The notes beneath the pieces were generated by a model. The model was not told the origin of the DNA. It worked only from the letters and a program-made list of their open reading frames with translations, and ran no database searches. A DNA stretch of 64,000 nucleotides from Amorphoplanes digitatis (lineage in GTDB: Bacteria > Actinomycetota > Actinomycetes > Mycobacteriales > Micromonosporaceae). The stretch lies in the NCBI RefSeq assembly GCF_014205335.1, contig NZ_JACHNH010000001.1, positions 6,690,501-6,754,500 of the forward strand, in the 5' to 3' direction. The position numbers were made by a program, and so were the translations under genes. Below, piece after piece: positions 35,108-43,707 of the stretch; the first letter of the stretch is position 1; the number at the start of each line of letters is the position of its first letter.

Positions 35108-36135
35108 TGCGCGCCTTCGTCATCACCGGCCCGGGCCGGGCCGAGGTGCGCGACGTGCCGCCGCCCGAGGCCCGCCCCGGCGAGGTCGTGGTCGACGTGG
35201 AGCGGGCCGGGGTCTGCGGCACGGACGTGGAGTTCTTCAGCGGCGCGATGTCCTATCTGCACACCGGCCAGGCGCGGTACCCGATGCGGATCGGGCACGA
35301 GTGGTCCGGCACGGTCGCCGCCGTCGGCGCAGGGGTCGAGGCGGCCTGGGTCGGGCGCCGGGTCACCGGCGACACCATGCTGGGTTGCGGACACTGCCAC
35401 CGGTGCACGACCGGGCGGCAGCACGTCTGCGCCGACCGGTACGAGATCGGCGTCCGCAACGGCCGGCCCGGCGCCCTCGCCGAGCAGCTCGCCGTACCCG
35501 TGAAGGCCCTGCAGATCCTGCCCGACTCCGTCGACCCGGCGCTCGGCGCCCTGGTCGAACCCGGCGGCAACGCGCTGCGCGCGGTCCGCGCGGCGGCGCT
35601 GCCGCCCGGCGGCCGGCTGCTGGTGCTCGGGCCGGGCACGATCGGCCTGCTCGCCGGCCAGATCGCCGCCGCGGGCGGCGCCGAGGTGCACCTGCTCGGG
35701 CGCGGCGGCACGGCGCTGGAGTTCGCCGCCTCGATCGGCTTCGCCCGGGCCTGGACCGCCGAGACCCTGCCGGAGCTGCCGTGGGACGCGGTCATCGACG
35801 CCTCCAACTCCGCCGCGCTGCCCGCCCTGGCCGCCGAGCTGGTCGAGCCGGGCCGCCGGGTGGTCTACGTCGGGCTGGCGAGCGTGCCCAGCCCGGTCGA
35901 CTCCCGGGCCCTGGTGCTCAAGGACGTCACGGCCGTCGGGGTGCTCAGCGCGTCGGGCGGCTTCGCCGGGACGGTCGAGCTGTTCGCGGCGGGCGCGGTC
36001 GACCCGCGCCCGCTGATCGCCGCCACCGTCGGCCTGGACGACGTCGCCGCGGTGCTGGCCGGCGAGCGCCACCCGTCGTGGGGCTCGGGGCCGAAGATCC
36101 ACGTCAGCCCGAACGGCGAAGGGTTAGCGTCATGA
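35107..36135 (+). CDS. Zinc-dependent medium-chain dehydrogenase
   Basis: 342 residues. Catalytic zinc site Cys in GVCGTDVEF and His-Glu in GHEWSG; structural zinc site GCGHCHRCTTGRQHVC (four Cys); NAD-binding VLGPGTIGLLAG. Probably oxidises the sugar at C1 to the lactone or a polyol, the first step of the pathway; it could instead act on the keto intermediate. Stop of the FAH gene shares one base with its start (TGATG). Followed by an ATGA-coupled SDR. Confidence 0.85.
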   Translation: MRAFVITGPGRAEVRDVPPPEARPGEVVVDVERAGVCGTDVEFFSGAMSYLHTGQARYPMRIGHEWSGTVAAVGAGVEAAWVGRRVTGDTMLGCGHCHRCTTGRQHVCADRYEIGVRNGRPGALAEQLAVPVKALQILPDSVDPALGALVEPGGNALRAVRAAALPPGGRLLVLGPGTIGLLAGQIAAAGGAEVHLLGRGGTALEFAASIGFARAWTAETLPELPWDAVIDASNSAALPALAAELVEPGRRVVYVGLASVPSPVDSRALVLKDVTAVGVLSASGGFAGTVELFAAGAVDPRPLIAATVGLDDVAAVLAGERHPSWGSGPKIHVSPNGEGLAS

Positions 36136-36869
36136 CCGACCTCGAAGGACTCACCGCGATCGTCACCGGCGGCGCGAGCGGGATCGGCGCCGCGACCGTC
36201 GCCCTGCTGCGCGAGCGCGGCGCGCGGGTGGCCGGCCTCGACCTCGCCGACCACGACAGCGACCTCTCCGTGGTCTGCGACGTCGGCGACGCCGCGTCCG
36301 TCGATGCCGCGGTCGCCACCGTCGCCGCCCGCTTCGGCCGCCTCGACATCCTGGTCAACAACGCCGGGATCGGCGCGACCGGCGACGTCACCGCGAACGG
36401 CGACGACGAGTGGCACCGGGTGCTGAACATCAACGTGGTGGGCATCGCGCGGATGTCCCGCGCCGCCCTGCCGCTGCTGCTCGCCTCGCCCAGCGCCGCG
36501 ATCGTCAACACCTGCTCGGTGGTCGCCTCGGTCGGCGTGCCGCAGCGCGCCCTGTACGCGGCCAGCAAGGGCGCGGTGGCCGCGCTCACCCTGGCCATGG
36601 CCGCCGACCACGTCCGCGAGGGCGTGCGGGTCAACGCCGTGCTGCCCGGCACCGCCGACACCCCGTGGGTCGAGCGGCTGCTGGCCGCCGCCGACGATCC
36701 GGCGGCCGCCGGGGCCGCGCTGCGCGCCCGCCAGCCGATCGGCCGGCTGGTCAGCGCGGGCGAGACCGCGCAGGCGATCGCCTACCTGGCGAGCCCGCTC
36801 GCCGCCTCGACCACGGGCACGCTGCTCGCGGTCGACGGCGGCATGGCCGGGCTACGGCTGCCGAAATAG
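36132..36869 (+). CDS. SDR dehydrogenase (2-keto-3-deoxy-sugar-acid dehydrogenase candidate)
   Basis: 245 residues. TGGASGIG cofactor motif, Asp at the end of the second strand (GLDLADHD) favouring NAD, NNAGIG, Ser in NTCSVVAS, YAASKGAV active site, and GTLLAVDGGMAG at the end. In operons with a FAH hydrolase and a sugar-acid dehydratase, this type oxidises C4 of 2-keto-3-deoxy-L-fuconate or -rhamnonate. Last gene of the overlapping operon; the metallophosphoesterase gene converges on it 4 nt after its stop. Confidence 0.85.
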   Translation: MTDLEGLTAIVTGGASGIGAATVALLRERGARVAGLDLADHDSDLSVVCDVGDAASVDAAVATVAARFGRLDILVNNAGIGATGDVTANGDDEWHRVLNINVVGIARMSRAALPLLLASPSAAIVNTCSVVASVGVPQRALYAASKGAVAALTLAMAADHVREGVRVNAVLPGTADTPWVERLLAAADDPAAAGAALRARQPIGRLVSAGETAQAIAYLASPLAASTTGTLLAVDGGMAGLRLPK

Positions 36870-36873
36870 GCGC

Positions 36874-37749
36874 TCAATGGCAGGTCCCGGTGCCGGAGTC
36901 GGTGAAGGTCTCGCCGGCGACCGGCAGGAAGTCCCAGCGGTAGGAGCCCGGCCGCAGGGTCAGCCGGAGCACCCCGAGGGTGTCGCTGTTCCGCCGTTCG
37001 CTGTTCGCCGCGGCCGGGCCGAACGTGTGCCGCTCGGCGCCGCCGCCCGTGCCGACGGTGATCTGCCGGATGCCGCGATCGGGGTCCGGGCGCGCGGTCG
37101 GCGTCTGCGGCGCGAAACGTTCGTACACGTGATCGTGCCCGGCCAGCAGCAGTTCCGTTCCGGCGTCGTAGAGCGTCCGCACCAGCGGAAGGGTCCGCTT
37201 CGTCGGCGGGTGGAGCGTCGCCGAGGAGAACTGCGGGTGATGCGCCATCGCGACGGTGCACTTACCGGCGGCGGCGAGGTCGGCGCGCAGCCATCGCTGC
37301 TGTGCGGAGCCCTGGCCACAGCCGCCCGGCACGTTCCCGCAGTTGGTGTTGAGCACGACCACATGCCAGGAGCCCACGTCGTACGAGTAATAGCCCTTGC
37401 CCCGCGGGCCGGCCGCCGCGCCGAAGTAGTCGAAGTAGGGCGCGCCGTTCTCGCTGCGGTAGTCGTGATTGCCGAGGGCCGGCCGGGTCCGGTTCTTGAC
37501 CTTGCCCCAGGTGGGCTCGTAGCACCGGGCGAAGTCGGCGCGGCTGCCGTTCGGGTAGGCGTTGTCGCCGAGGGTGAACACCGTGCCGGCGGAGCGCTGG
37601 ACGAGGGCGAGGGTCCGGCTGTCGCCGGAGCCGGCGCAGTCGGCGATGTCCCCGGCGCCGATGAGCACCGCCGGTGCCGCGCCGCCCGGCGAACCGGCGG
37701 CGAGGGCCGCACTCAGCAGCATCGGCGCGAGGCCCCAGATGAGTGCCAT
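36874..37749 (-). CDS. Secreted metallophosphoesterase
   Basis: 291 residues. Signal peptide (LAPMLLSAALAAGSPGGAAP) with cut near residue 24. Purple-acid-phosphatase-like metal motifs in order: GAGDIADC, LGDNAYPNGS, LGNHDY, AMAHHPQF and AGHDHVYERFAP. Two metal ions are expected. Several Cys suggest disulfides (NTNCGNVPGGCGQ). Extracellular phosphatase or phosphodiesterase; target unknown, possibly phosphate scavenging. Its start lies close to the suf terminator (37767-37800), leaving little room for a promoter, so it may be read through from suf or have a promoter inside the hairpin region. Confidence 0.85.
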   Translation of the reverse strand: MALIWGLAPMLLSAALAAGSPGGAAPAVLIGAGDIADCAGSGDSRTLALVQRSAGTVFTLGDNAYPNGSRADFARCYEPTWGKVKNRTRPALGNHDYRSENGAPYFDYFGAAAGPRGKGYYSYDVGSWHVVVLNTNCGNVPGGCGQGSAQQRWLRADLAAAGKCTVAMAHHPQFSSATLHPPTKRTLPLVRTLYDAGTELLLAGHDHVYERFAPQTPTARPDPDRGIRQITVGTGGGAERHTFGPAAANSERRNSDTLGVLRLTLRPGSYRWDFLPVAGETFTDSGTGTCH

Positions 37750-37766
37750 CTCACCAACGCTAGAAC

Positions 37767-37800
37767 AGAACGCCGGACCAGGTACCCGGTCCGGCGTTCT
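37767..37800 (-). terminator. Terminator of the suf operon
   Basis: AGAACGCCGGACC (37767-37779) is fully complementary to GGTCCGGCGTTCT (37788-37800), loop AGGTACCC; downstream on the minus strand the run is GTTCTAGC. It follows the last suf gene by 13 nt. Confidence 0.8.
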
Positions 37801-37812
37801 CGAAGGTTCTTG

Positions 37813-38268
37813 TCAGACGTTGAAGCCCAGCGACCGGAGCTGGTCGCGGCCGTCGTCGGTGATCTTGTCGGGGCCCCACGGCGGCAGCCACACCCAGTTG
37901 ATCCGGAAGTCCTTGACCAGGCCGCCACCGGGGCCGGTGGTCAGGGCCTGCCGGGTCTGGTCCTCGATCACGTCGGTCAGCGGGCAGGCCGCCGAGGTCA
38001 GCGTCATGTCCAGCGTCACGACGTTGTCGTCGTCGATGTGCGCGTCGTAGACGAGGCCGAGGTCGACCACGTTGATGCCCAGTTCGGGGTCGACGACGTC
38101 CTTCATCGCCTCCTCGACCTCGGCGACGGTCGCCTTCGAGACGACGGTGCCGCCGTCGGCCTTCGCCGCCTCGTCGGACTTCGGCGCGTCGTCCGCGGCG
38201 ACCGGGACCTCGGGCACGGCCGTCTCGGCCGCGTCCGGGACGGTCTCTTCCACAGTCCTGTCGGTCAT
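37813..38268 (-). CDS. sufT: SufT-like Fe-S assembly factor (MIP18/DUF59 family)
   Basis: 151 residues. An acidic, Ala/Pro-rich N-terminal extension (about 1-45), then the DUF59 domain: VDPELGINVVDLGLVYD, with SAACPLTDVIEDQTRQAL (Cys of the family) and WVWLPPWGPDKITDDGRDQL. Aids maturation of Fe-S proteins with SufBCDSU; occurs as the last suf gene in Actinobacteria. The strong RBS GGAGGAAA, 4 nt before the ATG, is the clearest in the operon. The N-terminal extension is longer than in the bare domain. Confidence 0.9.
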   Translation of the reverse strand: MTDRTVEETVPDAAETAVPEVPVAADDAPKSDEAAKADGGTVVSKATVAEVEEAMKDVVDPELGINVVDLGLVYDAHIDDDNVVTLDMTLTSAACPLTDVIEDQTRQALTTGPGGGLVKDFRINWVWLPPWGPDKITDDGRDQLRSLGFNV

Positions 38269-38296
38269 GCTCTTTCCTCCTGGGACACGCAGTCGG

Positions 38297-38752
38297 TCAT
38301 GCCGTGACCTCCGGGCCGACGCCGACCCCCGCGCGGGCCGCGGCGTCCTTGAACGCCATCCACGGCAGCAGCGCACACTTCACCCGGGCCGGGTAGCGCG
38401 CCACCCCGGCGAACGCCACGCCGTCGCCGAGCAGTTCCTCGTCGGGCTCGATCGCGCCGCGGCTCTGGAGCAGCGCGACGAACGCCTCGTGCACCCGGCT
38501 CGCCTCGTCCGAGCCGACACCCTGGAGCAGCTCGTGCAGCACGGAGGCCGAGGCCTGGCTGATCGAGCAGCCCACGCCGTCGTACGAGATGTCCGAGAAG
38601 GTGGAGCCGTCCACGGCGACCCGGAACGTCACCTCGTCGCCGCAGGTGGGGTTGACGTGGTGCGCCTCGCCCGCGAACGGGGCCCGCAGGCCCTTGCCGT
38701 GCGGGTGCTTGTAGTGGTCCAGGATGATGTCCTGGTAGAGCTGATCGACCAT
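38297..38752 (-). CDS. sufU: SufU, Fe-S scaffold / sulfurtransferase
   Basis: 151 residues. IscU-like fold with the three conserved Cys: NPTCGDEV, GVGCSISQAS and ARVKCALLPW, and the Asp in the first motif. Accepts persulfide sulfur from SufS, in Gram-positive bacteria via a bound zinc. ATGA overlap with sufS upstream. C-terminus PEVTA. Confidence 0.95.
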   Translation of the reverse strand: MVDQLYQDIILDHYKHPHGKGLRAPFAGEAHHVNPTCGDEVTFRVAVDGSTFSDISYDGVGCSISQASASVLHELLQGVGSDEASRVHEAFVALLQSRGAIEPDEELLGDGVAFAGVARYPARVKCALLPWMAFKDAAARAGVGVGPEVTA

Positions 38753-39981
38753 CAGGCGAACACCTTCCGAACCTGCTCGAGGCCGCGCACCAGGGCGTCG
38801 ATCTCGTCGGTCGTCGTGTAGAGGTAGAACGAGGCCCTGGTCATCGCCGGCACACCGAACCGCGCGCACACGGGGCGCGCGCAGTGGTGCCCCACCCGCA
38901 CCTCGACACCGAGATCGTCGAGAATCTGCCCGACGTCGTGCGGGTGCACCCCTTCGACCTCGAACGAAACCGTGCCACCGCGGCCCTCCGGCGTGGCGGG
39001 GCCGAAGACGCGCACGCCGGGGATGTCCGCGAGCGCCTTCAACGCGTACGCGGTGATCTCCTGCTCGTGCCGGTGCACGTTCTCCATGCCGAGCGCCGTC
39101 AGGTAGTCCACCGCCGCGCCGAGGCCGATGGCCTCGGTGATCGGCGGGGTGCCGCCCTCGAAGCGCGCCGGCGGCGGCGCGAACGTGGTGCCGGTCATCG
39201 TCACGGTCTCGATCGTCGACCCGCCGGCCAGGAACGGCGGCATGGCCTCGAGCAGCGCGAACCTGCCCCAGAGCACGCCGATGCCGGTCGGGCCGAGCAT
39301 CTTGTGCCCGGTGAACGCGATGAAGTCGGCGCCGAGCTCGGCGACGTCGATCGGCAGGTGCGGCACCGACTGCGAGCAGTCAAGCAGCACCTTCGCGCCG
39401 ACCTCGCGGGCCCGGGCGACGATCCGCGCCGGGTCGTTGATGGTGCCGAGGATGTTGGACATGTGCACGATCGCGACGATCCGGGTGCGCTCGTTGACCA
39501 GCTCCTCGAGGTTCGACTCGTCGAGCCGGCCCTCGTCGGTGACGCCGAACCAGCGCAGGGTCGCGCCGGTCCGCTGGCACAGCAGCTGCCACGGCACCAG
39601 GTTGGAGTGGTGCTCCATCTCGGAGACCACGATCTCGTCACCCGGGCCGAGCGAGAGCAGCCGCTCCGACGTGTACGCGACCAGGTTGATCGCCTCGGTG
39701 GAGTTCTTGGTGAACACCACCTCGTCGGGCGAGGACGCGCCGATGAAGGTGGCGATCTTCGCGCGGGCGTCCTCGTAGGCCGTCGTCGACTCGGTGCCCA
39801 GCGTGTGCACGGAGCGGGACACGTTGCCGTTGTGCCGCTCCTGGTGCACGCGCATGGCGTCGAGCACCTGGCGCGGTTTCTGCGAGGTGTTCGCGCTGTC
39901 GAGGTAGACCAGCGGATGCCCGTTGACCTCCCGATCGAGGATCGGGAAGTCGGCTCGCACCAGGCGCACGTCGAACGTCAT
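38752..39981 (-). CDS. sufS: SufS cysteine desulfurase
   Basis: 409 residues, class-V aminotransferase fold. PLP lysine in FTGHKMLGPTG; His stacking the cofactor in EMEHHSNLVPW; catalytic Cys in GHHCARPVC at the C-terminal end, as in the SufS group II (about 360). Removes sulfur from L-cysteine as a persulfide for SufU. In frame between sufC (17 nt gap) and sufU (4-nt overlap). ATG start; upstream GAGGAACC could be an RBS. Confidence 0.96.
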   Translation of the reverse strand: MTFDVRLVRADFPILDREVNGHPLVYLDSANTSQKPRQVLDAMRVHQERHNGNVSRSVHTLGTESTTAYEDARAKIATFIGASSPDEVVFTKNSTEAINLVAYTSERLLSLGPGDEIVVSEMEHHSNLVPWQLLCQRTGATLRWFGVTDEGRLDESNLEELVNERTRIVAIVHMSNILGTINDPARIVARAREVGAKVLLDCSQSVPHLPIDVAELGADFIAFTGHKMLGPTGIGVLWGRFALLEAMPPFLAGGSTIETVTMTGTTFAPPPARFEGGTPPITEAIGLGAAVDYLTALGMENVHRHEQEITAYALKALADIPGVRVFGPATPEGRGGTVSFEVEGVHPHDVGQILDDLGVEVRVGHHCARPVCARFGVPAMTRASFYLYTTTDEIDALVRGLEQVRKVFA

Positions 39982-39998
39982 GATCGGTTCCTCGATCC

Positions 39999-40763
39999 TC
40001 AGGCGTTCGCGGAGGCCACGTAGCGCTCGTAGCCCTCGGCCTCGAGCTGCTCGGCGAGCTCGGGACCGCCCTCCTTGACGATCTTGCCGGCGACGAAGAC
40101 GTGCACGAAGTCCGGCTTGATGTAGCGCAGGATCCGGGTGTAGTGCGTGATCAGCAGCAGGCCGGCCTCGCCGGAGGCCCGCACCCGGTTGACGCCCTCG
40201 CTGACGATGCGCAGCGCGTCGATGTCGAGGCCGGAGTCGGTCTCGTCGAGGATGGCCATCTTCGGCTTGAGCAGCTCGAGCTGCATGATCTCGTGGCGCT
40301 TCTTCTCGCCGCCGGAGAAGCCCTCGTTGACGTTGCGCTGCGCGAACGCCGGGTCCATCTGGAGCTTCTCCATGGCGCCGCGCAGCTCGCCGGCCCAGGT
40401 GCGCAGCTTGGGCGCCTCGCCGTCGATCGCGGTCTTCGCGGTGCGCAGGAAGTTCGCCACCGAGACGCCGGGCACCTCGACCGGGTACTGCATCGCCAGG
40501 AAGAGGCCGGCGCGGGCGCGCTCGTCGACGGTCATCGCGAGGACGTCCTCGCCGTCGAGGGTCACCGTGCCGCCGGTGATCTCGTACTTCGGGTGACCCG
40601 CGATGGAGTAGGCCAGGGTCGACTTGCCGGAGCCGTTCGGGCCCATGATGGCGTGCGTCTCGCCCGACCTCACGGTCAGGTCGACGCCGGCGAGGATCGG
40701 CTTCAGGTCGCCATCGGGCAACTTGACCGACACCTGCAGGTCGTGGATCTCGAGGGTGCTCAC
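39999..40763 (-). CDS. sufC: SufC ATPase
   Basis: 254 residues, ABC-type ATPase of the SUF scaffold. Walker A MGPNGSGKST, a Q-loop MQYP, signature FSGGEKKRHEIMQL, and the unusual SufC-type LDETDSGLD in place of DEPT. Binds SufB2D or SufBCD. GTG start that overlaps the Rieske gene stop by 4 nt. One of the most strongly conserved genes in the operon. Confidence 0.96.
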   Translation of the reverse strand: MSTLEIHDLQVSVKLPDGDLKPILAGVDLTVRSGETHAIMGPNGSGKSTLAYSIAGHPKYEITGGTVTLDGEDVLAMTVDERARAGLFLAMQYPVEVPGVSVANFLRTAKTAIDGEAPKLRTWAGELRGAMEKLQMDPAFAQRNVNEGFSGGEKKRHEIMQLELLKPKMAILDETDSGLDIDALRIVSEGVNRVRASGEAGLLLITHYTRILRYIKPDFVHVFVAGKIVKEGGPELAEQLEAEGYERYVASANA

Positions 40764-41092
40764 GGCATTACTCCATTACTCGGTGTCGTAGAGACGTAGA
40801 TGTCGCCGTCGCGGATCTCGACGGGGAAGGTTGCCACCGGCTCGGTGGCGGGAGGGCCGGAGGGCTCACCGGTACGCACGTCGAAGCGGGAGCCGTGCAG
40901 CCAGCACTCCAGGGTGCAGCCGTCGACCTCCCCCTCGGAGAGTGCGATGGCGGCGTGGCTGCACTCGTCGCGCACGGCGTAGAAGCGGTCGTCGTCGGCG
41001 TGCACGATCGCGACATCGACGCCGTCGACGCTGGCGGTTGCCACGCTGCCCTTGACGACGTCCTCGGCCTTGCCCACGAGCTCAAAGGTCAT
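40760..41092 (-). CDS. Rieske-type ferredoxin subunit of the suf operon
   Basis: 110 residues. Rieske motif: ECSHAAIALSEG (C-x-H) and CTLECWLHGSRFD (C-x2-H), giving two Cys and two His for a [2Fe-2S] cluster. Nothing else; a bare NDO-type ferredoxin. In actinobacterial suf operons it is placed between sufD and sufC and may supply electrons for cluster assembly or recycling (inferred). Start 41092 overlaps the sufD stop (ATGA). Confidence 0.9.
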   Translation of the reverse strand: MTFELVGKAEDVVKGSVATASVDGVDVAIVHADDDRFYAVRDECSHAAIALSEGEVDGCTLECWLHGSRFDVRTGEPSGPPATEPVATFPVEIRDGDIYVSTTPSNGVMP

Positions 41093-42222
41093 GAGCCGGC
41101 CTTCGCCAGCCTGGCCTCGATGGCGTCGCCCAGGCGCTCCCGCAGCTCCTCGACCGGGATCTTGTTGATCAGCTCGGCGAAGAAGCCACGCACGACCAGC
41201 TTGCGGGCCGACTCCTCGGGGATACCGCGGGCCATCAGGTAGAACAGCTGCTCGTCGTCGAAGCGGCCGGTCGCGCTGGCGTGCCCGGCGCTGACGACCT
41301 CGCCGGTCTCGATCTCCAGGTTCGGCACCGAGTCGGCGCGGGCACCGTCGGTGAGCAGCAGGTTCCGGTTGATCTCGTACGTCTCCGTGCCGGTCGCGGC
41401 CGCGCGGATGACCACGTCGCCGACCCAGACGGTGTGCGCGGACCGGCCCTGAAGCGCGCCGCGGTAACCGACGTAGCTGCGGCAGTCCGGCACGCCGTGG
41501 TCGACCAGCTGGCGGTGCTCGATGTGCTGGCCGGCGTCGGCGAAGTACAGGCCCCAGAGCTCGGCCTGCCCGCCGCGGCCCGCGTACTCGACGCTGGCGA
41601 ACTGGCGGATCAGGCTGCCGCCCAGCGAGACCTGGACGTGGTCGACGCGGGCGTCGCGGCCGACCCGGAACCGGATGTGCTGCGCCTGCACCGTCTCGGC
41701 GTCCCACTCGGCGAGCGTGACGAAGGTGAGCTGGGCGCTGTCGCCGAGGACCACTTCAATGTTGTCGGCCAGAGTCGCAGCGCCGACCTGCTCCAGTACG
41801 ACCGTGACTTTCGCGAAGTTGCCCACCCGGACGTAGGTGCGGGCCGCGGCGGCGGCGCCGCCCTGGCCGACGACCTTGATGACGACCGGCGCGTTCTCCA
41901 CCGTCTCGGCGGCGACGTCGATCAGGGTCACCGACGCGGCCGAGCCGAACGCGAGCGCGCTGACCCGGTCGAACGGCGTCAGCACCGGATCGACCTTGCC
42001 GGCGTCGACCTGGGTGACGGACACCCCGGCCGGCAGGTCGCCGGCGTCGAACACCGGCGCGGCGCCGGTGAGCGCGCCCGCGGTGATCAGCTCACCGAGA
42101 CGCTTGATCGGAGTGAAGCGCCACTCCTCCTCCAGGCCGTTGAGGGCCGGGAAGTCGGCGACGTCGAAGGAACGCAGCACCTGCGACTTGGTGCTCGGCG
42201 GTGCCATGGCCTCGGTAGTCAT
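41089..42222 (-). CDS. sufD: SufD scaffold subunit
   Basis: 377 residues, right-handed beta-helix protein paralogous to SufB. Segments EEWRFTPIKRLGEL, SSFIRQFAS-like GSLIRQFASVEY, HIEHRQLVDHG, PDCRSYVGYRG and GHASATGRFDDEQLFYLMARG (the interface region with SufC and SufB). SufD assists iron entry. 51 nt downstream of sufB with GATGA overlap to the Rieske gene. Confidence 0.95.
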   Translation of the reverse strand: MTTEAMAPPSTKSQVLRSFDVADFPALNGLEEEWRFTPIKRLGELITAGALTGAAPVFDAGDLPAGVSVTQVDAGKVDPVLTPFDRVSALAFGSAASVTLIDVAAETVENAPVVIKVVGQGGAAAAARTYVRVGNFAKVTVVLEQVGAATLADNIEVVLGDSAQLTFVTLAEWDAETVQAQHIRFRVGRDARVDHVQVSLGGSLIRQFASVEYAGRGGQAELWGLYFADAGQHIEHRQLVDHGVPDCRSYVGYRGALQGRSAHTVWVGDVVIRAAATGTETYEINRNLLLTDGARADSVPNLEIETGEVVSAGHASATGRFDDEQLFYLMARGIPEESARKLVVRGFFAELINKIPVEELRERLGDAIEARLAKAGS

Positions 42223-42273
42223 CTCATCCTTGCTCTGGTGATCCGGTGCGTTCGGGGGACGGGGCGGCGGCGG

Positions 42274-43707
42274 TCAGCCGACGGCGCCCTCCATCTGAAG
42301 TTCGATCAGACGGTTCAGCTCGAGGGCGTACTCCATCGGGAGCTCCTTGGCGATCGGCTCGATGAAGCCGCGCACGATCATCGCCATGGCCTCGTCCTCG
42401 GTCAGGCCCCGGCTCATCAGGTAGAAGAGCTGGTCGTCGCTGATCTTGGAAACGGTCGCCTCGTGGCCCATCGACACGTCGTCCTCGCGGATGTCGACGT
42501 ACGGGTAGGTGTCCGAGCGGGAGATGGTGTCGACCAGGAGCGCGTCGCACTTGACGGTGCTCTTGCTGTGGTGCGAGCCGTCCAGGACCTGCACGAGGCC
42601 GCGGTACGAGGTGCGGCCGCCGCCACGGGCGATCGACTTGCTGATGATCGTCGAGGAGGTGTGCGGCGCGGCGTGCACCATCTTGGCGCCGGCGTCCTGG
42701 TGCTGGCCCTCGCCGGCCATCGCGACCGAGAGCACCTCGCCCTTTGCGTGCGCGCCGGTCATGTAGACGGCCGGGTACTTCATCGTCACCTTGGAGCCGA
42801 TGTTGCCGTCGACCCACTCCATGGTCGCGCCCTCTTCGCAGGTGGCGCGCTTGGTGACCAGGTTGTAGACGTTGTTCGACCAGTTCTGGATGGTCGTGTA
42901 ACGGCAGCGGGCGTTCTTCTTGACGATGATCTCGACGACCGCGCTGTGCAGCGAGTCCGAGGAGTAGATGGGCGCGGTGCAGCCCTCGACGTAGTGCACG
43001 TAGGCACCCTCGTCGACGATGATCAGCGTCCGCTCGAACTGGCCCATGTTCTCGGTGTTGATCCGGAAGTAGGCCTGCAACGGGATGTCGACGTGCACGC
43101 CCTTCGGCACGTAGATGAACGAGCCACCCGACCACACCGAGGTGTTCAGCGCGGCGAACTTGTTGTCGCCGACCGGGATGATCGTGCCGAAGTACTCCTT
43201 GAAGAGTTCCTCGTGCTCCTTGAGGGCGGTGTCGGTGTCCAGGAAGATGACGCCCTGCTCCTCAAGGTCCTCACGGATCTTGTGGTAGACGACCTCGGAC
43301 TCGTACTGCGCCGCGACACCGGACACGAGGCGCTGCTTCTCCGCCTCGGGGATGCCGAGCTTGTCGTACGTGTTCTTGATGTCCTCGGGCAGGTCGTCCC
43401 AGGAGGCGGCCTGCTTCTCGGTCGAGCGCACGAAGTACTTGATGTTCTGGAAGTCGATGCCGGTGAGGTCGGCGCCCCAGTTCGGCATGGGCTTGCGGTC
43501 GAAGAGACGCAGGCCCTTGAGCCGCAGGTCGAGCATCCACTGCGGCTCGCTCTTGAGCGCCGAGATGTTGCGCACCACGGCCTCGGACAGGCCGCGCTGG
43601 GCGGTGGCCCCGGCGGTGTCGGCGTCTGCCCAGCCGTATTCGTACTTCCCCAGGGCGGCGAGGTGCTCCTCCTGGGTAACGACGGGCTGAACGGTCTGCT
43701 CGGTCAT
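42274..43707 (-). CDS. sufB: SufB scaffold subunit
   Basis: 477 residues. Cluster-assembly scaffold; LRLKGLRLFDRKPMP-type start, WVDGNIGSKVTMKYP, GEGQHQDAGAKMVHAAP, RSSYRGLV-like RTSYRGLVQVLDG, CDALLVDTISRSDTYPY, and the C-terminal GHEATVSKISDDQLFYLMSRG. The sulfur-accepting Cys region (ARCRYTTIQNWSNNVYNL) and the last-domain Cys are as in the family. ATG overlaps the sufR stop (ATGA). Confidence 0.96.
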   Translation of the reverse strand: MTEQTVQPVVTQEEHLAALGKYEYGWADADTAGATAQRGLSEAVVRNISALKSEPQWMLDLRLKGLRLFDRKPMPNWGADLTGIDFQNIKYFVRSTEKQAASWDDLPEDIKNTYDKLGIPEAEKQRLVSGVAAQYESEVVYHKIREDLEEQGVIFLDTDTALKEHEELFKEYFGTIIPVGDNKFAALNTSVWSGGSFIYVPKGVHVDIPLQAYFRINTENMGQFERTLIIVDEGAYVHYVEGCTAPIYSSDSLHSAVVEIIVKKNARCRYTTIQNWSNNVYNLVTKRATCEEGATMEWVDGNIGSKVTMKYPAVYMTGAHAKGEVLSVAMAGEGQHQDAGAKMVHAAPHTSSTIISKSIARGGGRTSYRGLVQVLDGSHHSKSTVKCDALLVDTISRSDTYPYVDIREDDVSMGHEATVSKISDDQLFYLMSRGLTEDEAMAMIVRGFIEPIAKELPMEYALELNRLIELQMEGAVG

